This document shows positions 5,530 to 9,480 of a stretch of 9,480 nucleotides of DNA, one piece after another. This DNA comes from RGIG5579 sp045602025 (GTDB lineage Bacteria > Bacillota > Clostridia > Oscillospirales > SIG627): positions 1 through 9,480 of the forward strand of contig JAZSAT010000013.1 of the NCBI GenBank assembly GCA_045602025.1. Direction: 5' to 3'. The notes below the pieces were generated by a model. The model saw only the letters and a list, made by a program, of their open reading frames with translations, was not told the DNA's origin and did no database searches. Position 1 is the stretch's first letter, and each line of letters starts with the position of its first letter. A program made the translations under genes and the position numbers.

Positions 5530-6906
5530 ATGAAACAGATCAAAATTTATGACACAACACTTTGTTCAGAAAAAGAGGTTTTTGGGTTTAAGGAAAAACT
5601 TGAAATCGTCAGACAATTGGATAAATTATATGTCGATGTGATTGAGCTTCCCGAAATCGAAGATGCAAGAACGGATTGTCTTTTTATCAGAACTGCTTCT
5701 TCATTTGTGAAAAACAGTATTCTGTCTGTTGCTGCTGGCTTTACTGCTGAAAGCATTGACAATGCACTTGCTGCTTTGAGCGGTGCCAAAAAGGGAAGGG
5801 TTCGTATTGAACTTCCGCTTTCTCCCGTCGGAATGGAATATCTTGCAAAAAGAAAGCCTGATAAGATGCTCTTGTGGATTGAAGAAGCTATCAAAAAAGC
5901 AAAAGAAAAGGTTTTTGATGTTGAATTCTGTGCCGTGGATGCAACTCGTTCAGAAGAGGATTTTCTTGCAAAGGCTTTGGAGATCGCAGTTTCGGCAGGT
6001 GCTACTTCTGTTTCTCTCTGTGACAGTGCCGATGAAATGTTGCCCGATGACTTTGTTTATTTTGTAAAAAAATTTACGGAAAAGCTTGATGTTCCTGTGG
6101 GTGTGAAATGCGTTAACACCAACGGCATGGCAGCAGCAGCTTCTGTTCTTTGCATTCGTGAAGGTGCATCATTTGTGAAGGTCGATGTTGACGGAAAGTA
6201 TGCTCCTATCACTTCCCTTGCAGCAATGCTGAAGAACTGCGGTAACCGCTATGGATTTTCTGCAAATATTAATCAAACAGAGCTGTTCCGCATTATTAAA
6301 CAAATCTCCTGGGTTACGACCAATGCAAAGAATGAAAAATCTGCAATGACCGTTTCTGCAAGTGATGATGATATTTATTTGGATGCAAATGACGACCAGG
6401 CCGCGGTTGTCTCTGCTGTTGTAAAGCTTGGTTATGATCTTTCCGAGGATGACCAGAAAAATGTATATGAGGAATTTATTCGCGTAGCATCCAAAAAGAA
6501 AGTAGGCAGCAAAGATCTTGATGCGATCGTTGCAAGTGTTGCTCTTCAGGTTCCTGCAACCTTTAAATTGACCAATTATGTGATCAACAACGGAAATATT
6601 ATTTCTTCTACAGCGCAAATCACTGTAGAAAAAGGTGAGAAGCCAATTCAAGGTTTTTGTATCGGAGATGGTCCGATCGATGCGGCTTTCAGAGCGATCG
6701 ATCAGATCATCGGGCATCATTATGAGCTTGACGATTTTCAGATTCAGTCTGTTACAGAAGGAAAAGAAGCAATGGGTTCTGCTCTTGTAAAGCTTCGTGC
6801 AGGCGGAAAGGTATATTCCGGAAACGGTATTTCTACCGATATTATTGGCGCGAGTATTCGTGCATACTTGAATGCAGTAAACAAGATTGTTTACGAGGAG
6901 GCATAA
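5530..6906 (+). CDS. LeuA-like protein with intact regulatory domain and degenerate catalytic domain
   Basis: A 458-residue protein with the 2-isopropylmalate synthase fold order: HMGL-like TIM barrel (about 1-260), connecting subdomain (about 280-335), and LeuA dimer/allosteric domain (about 345-458). ATG 5530 has AAAGGGA at 5518-5524; the upstream in-frame TTG (5515) is rejected. Catalytic motifs are replaced: DTTL-RDGEQ reads DTTL-CSEKE (8-16), losing the catalytic Arg and metal-binding Asp. The HxH metal site reads KCV (193-195). NGIGERAGN becomes DGKYAPITS (221-229), and the HSGR catalytic-His segment aligns to NDDQ (287-290). The C-terminal domain keeps GDGPIDAAFRAID (379-391) and STDIIGASIRAYLNAVN (435-451). 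Isopropylmalate synthase activity is therefore unlikely. It could be a leucine-binding regulatory pseudoenzyme, a partner of the next gene's product, or an enzyme of different chemistry. It lies directly behind the T-box; TAA abuts the next ATG. Confidence 0.88.
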   Translation: MKQIKIYDTTLCSEKEVFGFKEKLEIVRQLDKLYVDVIELPEIEDARTDCLFIRTASSFVKNSILSVAAGFTAESIDNALAALSGAKKGRVRIELPLSPVGMEYLAKRKPDKMLLWIEEAIKKAKEKVFDVEFCAVDATRSEEDFLAKALEIAVSAGATSVSLCDSADEMLPDDFVYFVKKFTEKLDVPVGVKCVNTNGMAAAASVLCIREGASFVKVDVDGKYAPITSLAAMLKNCGNRYGFSANINQTELFRIIKQISWVTTNAKNEKSAMTVSASDDDIYLDANDDQAAVVSAVVKLGYDLSEDDQKNVYEEFIRVASKKKVGSKDLDAIVASVALQVPATFKLTNYVINNGNIISSTAQITVEKGEKPIQGFCIGDGPIDAAFRAIDQIIGHHYELDDFQIQSVTEGKEAMGSALVKLRAGGKVYSGNGISTDIIGASIRAYLNAVNKIVYEEA

Positions 6907-9405
6907 ATGAAACTTTCTTTTTCAACCAAAGGTTGGCATAACAGTACTTTTGAAGAGTTTTGCGACATAGCGGAAAATCTTCGTTTCCAAGGGGTTGAAT
7001 TGCATAATATCTATAACCGCCTCTTCACAGAAAAAGACGGGGCATTTCATGACTACGCTGCTGCTGCTACACTGCGCCGTATGTATGAAAAGAATCTGAA
7101 AATTCCTTGCATTGATACCATTCATGATATTGGTGATCCCGAAAATAAGGAAAAGTGCTTGGATGAAATCAGAAAATGTATCGAGATCTCATCTAATCTG
7201 AGAATCCCTTATATTCGTGTTCGCGCTATGGATACGAAAAACACCGATGAGTCTGTTGAAAGTGTTTACGATCTGATTTATGAAATTTTGCCCGAAGCAA
7301 AAAAGAGCGGTGTTACCATTCTGATCGAAACCACCGGACCTTTTTGCAATACCGCTGTCCTGCGAGATCTGCTTGATCGCTTTGCATCAAATTTTGTTGG
7401 TGCTTTGTGGCAAATGTCTGCTGCTTATTTCGGTGCCGGTGAATCTGCGGAGAATGTGATCAAGAATTTGGGTGCTTATGTCCGTCATGTGCAATTTAAC
7501 GATGCCATCAAAACGGAAAACGGCGTTGAGTATTGCCTTGCCGGCGAAGGGGATCTTCCTATTAAGGAAATGATGCTTGCGCTCAGATCCGTCAATTACG
7601 ACGGCTTTGTTTCCCTTGTTTGGGATCCTGTATGGTGCAAAGAATTGGACGATATGGAGATCATTTTCTCCCAGTTCGTCGGTTTTATGAAGCAGTTTGG
7701 TGATACCTCAAAGAATGAAAAGACCCTGTTTTATAACAGGGCTCGCACCGGTAAATTCGTTTGGAAAAAGGATCTTTTGATCGAGAATACTTTTTCTGAG
7801 GTTCTTGACCGTATGGTAGAAGAATTTCCTGATCAATATTGTTTTAAATATACTACCCTTGATTATACCCGAACCTACAGCGAATTTCGAGACGATGTAG
7901 ATACCTTTGCAAGAAGCTTGATTTCTCTTGGTGTTAAAGCGGGTACACATGTTGCGGTTTGGGCATCCAATGTTCCTCAATGGTTTATAGCCTTTTGGGC
8001 AACGGTTAAGATCGGAGCTGTCCTTGTAACTGTTAACACAGCTTATAAGATCCACGAGGCAGAGTATCTTCTCAGACAGTCTGATACCCATACTTTGATT
8101 ATGACGGAAGGTGCAAAGGATACCCATTACGGAAAAATTGTCGCTGAGCTTTGTCCTGAGCTTGAAAATACAAAGCCAGGTTCTTCTCTTCATGCAAGAC
8201 GCCTTCCGTTTTTGAGAAATGTTATTACGGTAGGCTTTAAGCAGAAGGGGTGTCTTACCTGGAATGAAGCTGTTGAACGCTCTTCTCAGGTTCCTCTTGA
8301 GGAGGTTCGCCGTTTAGCTGCCGCTGTAGACAAGGATGATGTTTGTAATATGCAGTACACTTCCGGCACCACCGGCTTTCCAAAGGGAGTTATGCTGACA
8401 CACTACAATGTTGTTAACAACGGAAAATATATTGGCGATCACATGGATCTTTCTACAGCGGACCGCATGATGATTCAGGTTCCAATGTTCCATTGCTTTG
8501 GTATGGTGCTTTCCATGACCGCAGCGATGACTCACGGTGCAACGATGTATCCGCTTCCTTATTTTTCACCGAAACCCGCGCTCTCTTGTGTCCATAACGA
8601 ACATATTACTACCTTCAACGGTGTGCCTACGATGTTTATTGCAATGATGCAGCATCCGGATTTTGAAAAGACTGATTTTTCCTTCATTCGTACCGGAATT
8701 ATGGCCGGTGCCAATTGTCCGGCTGAATTGATGAAAAAGGCTGCAGATGTGATGAATATGAAAGAGATCGTTTCTGTCTACGGCCAAACGGAGGCAAGCC
8801 CCGGATGTACGATGAGCAGCTACTACGATTCTCTTGAAGTTCGTACCGAAACTGTTGGCAGCGCCTTTGCGAATGTTGAGTGTAAGATCATTGATCCTGA
8901 AACAGGACTTGACTGTCCCGATGGTGTGAACGGTGAATTTGTTGCAAGAGGGTATAACCTGATGAAGGGCTACTATAAAATGCCTTCTGCTACTGCCTCC
9001 ACCATTGATGAAGAAGGTTGGCTCCATACAGGCGATCTTGCTTGTCGTACTCCCGAGGGAAATTATATGATCACAGGGCGACTGAAGGATATGATCATTC
9101 GCGGTGGTGAAAATATCTATCCAAAGGAAATTGAAGAATTTATTTATACCAATCCGAAAGTGAAGGATGTTCAGGTCATCGGCGTTCCGGATAAACAGTA
9201 CGGAGAAGAGATCATGGCTTCGATTGTCTTAAAGGATGGGGAAACGATGACCGAGGATGAACTGAAAGCTTTTGTGGCGGCAAGCATGGCAAGACATAAG
9301 GTTCCCAGATATGTGGATTTTGTAGATGCTTTCCCGATGAATGCAGCCGGAAAAATTCTGAAATACAAAATGAGAGAAGACGCAGCAAAAAAACTCGGTT
9401 TGTAA
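6907..9405 (+). CDS. Fusion: xylose-isomerase-like TIM barrel plus AMP-forming acyl-CoA synthetase
   Basis: An 832-residue two-domain protein in one uninterrupted frame. ATG 6907 directly follows the previous stop, with AGGAGG at 6896-6901 and a 5-nt spacer, so the two genes are coupled. Residues 1 to about 265 resemble the sugar phosphate isomerase/epimerase (AP_endonuc_2) family: GWHN (9-12), GVELHN (29-34), ILIETTG (138-144), AGEGDLPIKE (212-221). Residues from about 285 form a complete acyl-CoA synthetase: YTSGTTGFPKG (484-494), YGQTEA (625-630), HTGD (707-710), GRLKDMIIRGGENIYP (724-739) and NAAGK with adenylation lysine K816. The ligase motifs look active. In the barrel, E141 and H194 remain. 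The expected WDxHHPY reads WQMSAAY (168-174), HVH reads HVQ (194-196) and SLEW reads SLVW (236-239), so the metal site looks lost. No signal peptide or membrane segment is seen. The substrate is unknown; leucine-type control suggests isovalerate or a related acid (inference). Confidence 0.92.
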   Translation: MKLSFSTKGWHNSTFEEFCDIAENLRFQGVELHNIYNRLFTEKDGAFHDYAAAATLRRMYEKNLKIPCIDTIHDIGDPENKEKCLDEIRKCIEISSNLRIPYIRVRAMDTKNTDESVESVYDLIYEILPEAKKSGVTILIETTGPFCNTAVLRDLLDRFASNFVGALWQMSAAYFGAGESAENVIKNLGAYVRHVQFNDAIKTENGVEYCLAGEGDLPIKEMMLALRSVNYDGFVSLVWDPVWCKELDDMEIIFSQFVGFMKQFGDTSKNEKTLFYNRARTGKFVWKKDLLIENTFSEVLDRMVEEFPDQYCFKYTTLDYTRTYSEFRDDVDTFARSLISLGVKAGTHVAVWASNVPQWFIAFWATVKIGAVLVTVNTAYKIHEAEYLLRQSDTHTLIMTEGAKDTHYGKIVAELCPELENTKPGSSLHARRLPFLRNVITVGFKQKGCLTWNEAVERSSQVPLEEVRRLAAAVDKDDVCNMQYTSGTTGFPKGVMLTHYNVVNNGKYIGDHMDLSTADRMMIQVPMFHCFGMVLSMTAAMTHGATMYPLPYFSPKPALSCVHNEHITTFNGVPTMFIAMMQHPDFEKTDFSFIRTGIMAGANCPAELMKKAADVMNMKEIVSVYGQTEASPGCTMSSYYDSLEVRTETVGSAFANVECKIIDPETGLDCPDGVNGEFVARGYNLMKGYYKMPSATASTIDEEGWLHTGDLACRTPEGNYMITGRLKDMIIRGGENIYPKEIEEFIYTNPKVKDVQVIGVPDKQYGEEIMASIVLKDGETMTEDELKAFVAASMARHKVPRYVDFVDAFPMNAAGKILKYKMREDAAKKLGL

Positions 9406-9445
9406 ATAACAAAAGGCAATGCAATAGCATTGCCTTTTGTTATTA
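9406..9445 (+). terminator. Intrinsic terminator after the fusion gene, probably bidirectional
   Basis: A perfect 17-bp inverted repeat (9406-9422 with 9427-9443) around an AATA loop, starting directly after the stop codon. The GC core GGCAATGC/GCATTGCC (9415-9434) is followed by TTTTGTTATT on the + strand and flanked by a matching A-rich arm, so the minus strand also has a U-rich tail. It closes the T-box unit and could serve a convergent gene beyond the window. The remaining 35 bases (9446-9480) hold nothing I can name. Confidence 0.92.
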
Positions 9446-9480
9446 TGATAAAGTGAATAATATACACTGAATAAAGAATA

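Noticed and set aside
6169..6720. Minus-strand open frame of 183 codons opposite the LeuA-like gene
   Set aside because: It is a Cys/Ile/Arg-rich antisense shadow with no ribosome binding site or recognisable motif.
5530..6906. Calling the gene leuA, 2-isopropylmalate synthase
   Set aside because: The overall fold and C-terminal domain match, but the metal ligands and catalytic residues expected of LeuA are all replaced, so the enzyme name would mislead.
7708..7813. Possibility that the fusion is two separate genes with an internal start near the domain junction
   Set aside because: There is no stop codon, frameshift or clear SD in the linker region. The frame is continuous from ATG 6907 to the stop at 9403-9405.

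Overview
The window looks like chromosomal DNA of an anaerobic low-GC Firmicute (Bacillota, Clostridia; probably a gut or rumen lineage, which is inference). The reasons are strong AAGGAG/AGGTGA ribosome binding sites at almost every gene, a ferredoxin-dependent 2-oxoacid oxidoreductase, a tRNA-sensing T-box leader, and tightly packed co-directional genes. All seven complete genes and the one partial gene lie on the + strand. No mobile element, CRISPR array, tRNA or rRNA was seen.

Region 1 (1-5213) is one continuous operon with gaps of at most 26 nt and several overlaps. It holds the 3' end of an AMP-forming acyl-CoA synthetase, a branched-chain amino acid aminotransferase (ilvE), a SIMIBI P-loop ATPase of unknown role, and a complete four-subunit 2-oxoacid:ferredoxin oxidoreductase of the VOR type (8Fe ferredoxin, alpha/VorB, TPP beta, gamma). 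Together these link branched-chain acids, their CoA thioesters, 2-oxoacids and branched-chain amino acids. They could run oxidatively (amino acid fermentation) or reductively (activate isobutyrate, isovalerate or 2-methylbutyrate, carboxylate with reduced ferredoxin, transaminate to valine, leucine or isoleucine).

Region 2 (5214-5529) is an intergenic control region. It carries a near-consensus sigma-A promoter with an extended -10, followed by a full T-box riboswitch: Stem I with AGAGA and GGTGCAA T-loop motifs, a probable CUC leucine specifier, a CCGTTA F-box, the 14-nt T-box, an antiterminator, and a perfect 12-bp terminator with a U tract. No terminator separates it from the upstream operon.

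Region 3 (5530-9445) is a two-gene unit behind the T-box, closed by a strong, probably bidirectional terminator. The first gene resembles 2-isopropylmalate synthase (LeuA) and keeps the C-terminal leucine-type regulatory domain, but every catalytic and metal-binding motif I can align is replaced. The second is an 832-residue fusion of a xylose-isomerase-like TIM barrel, also lacking most of its metal ligands, to an acyl-CoA synthetase with intact motifs. A leucine-starvation-controlled pair of two apparently inactivated TIM barrels plus an active-looking acyl-AMP ligase, beside a VOR/IlvE operon, is the most unusual thing in the window. A role in leucine or isovalerate metabolism is the simplest inference but is not proven by the sequence.
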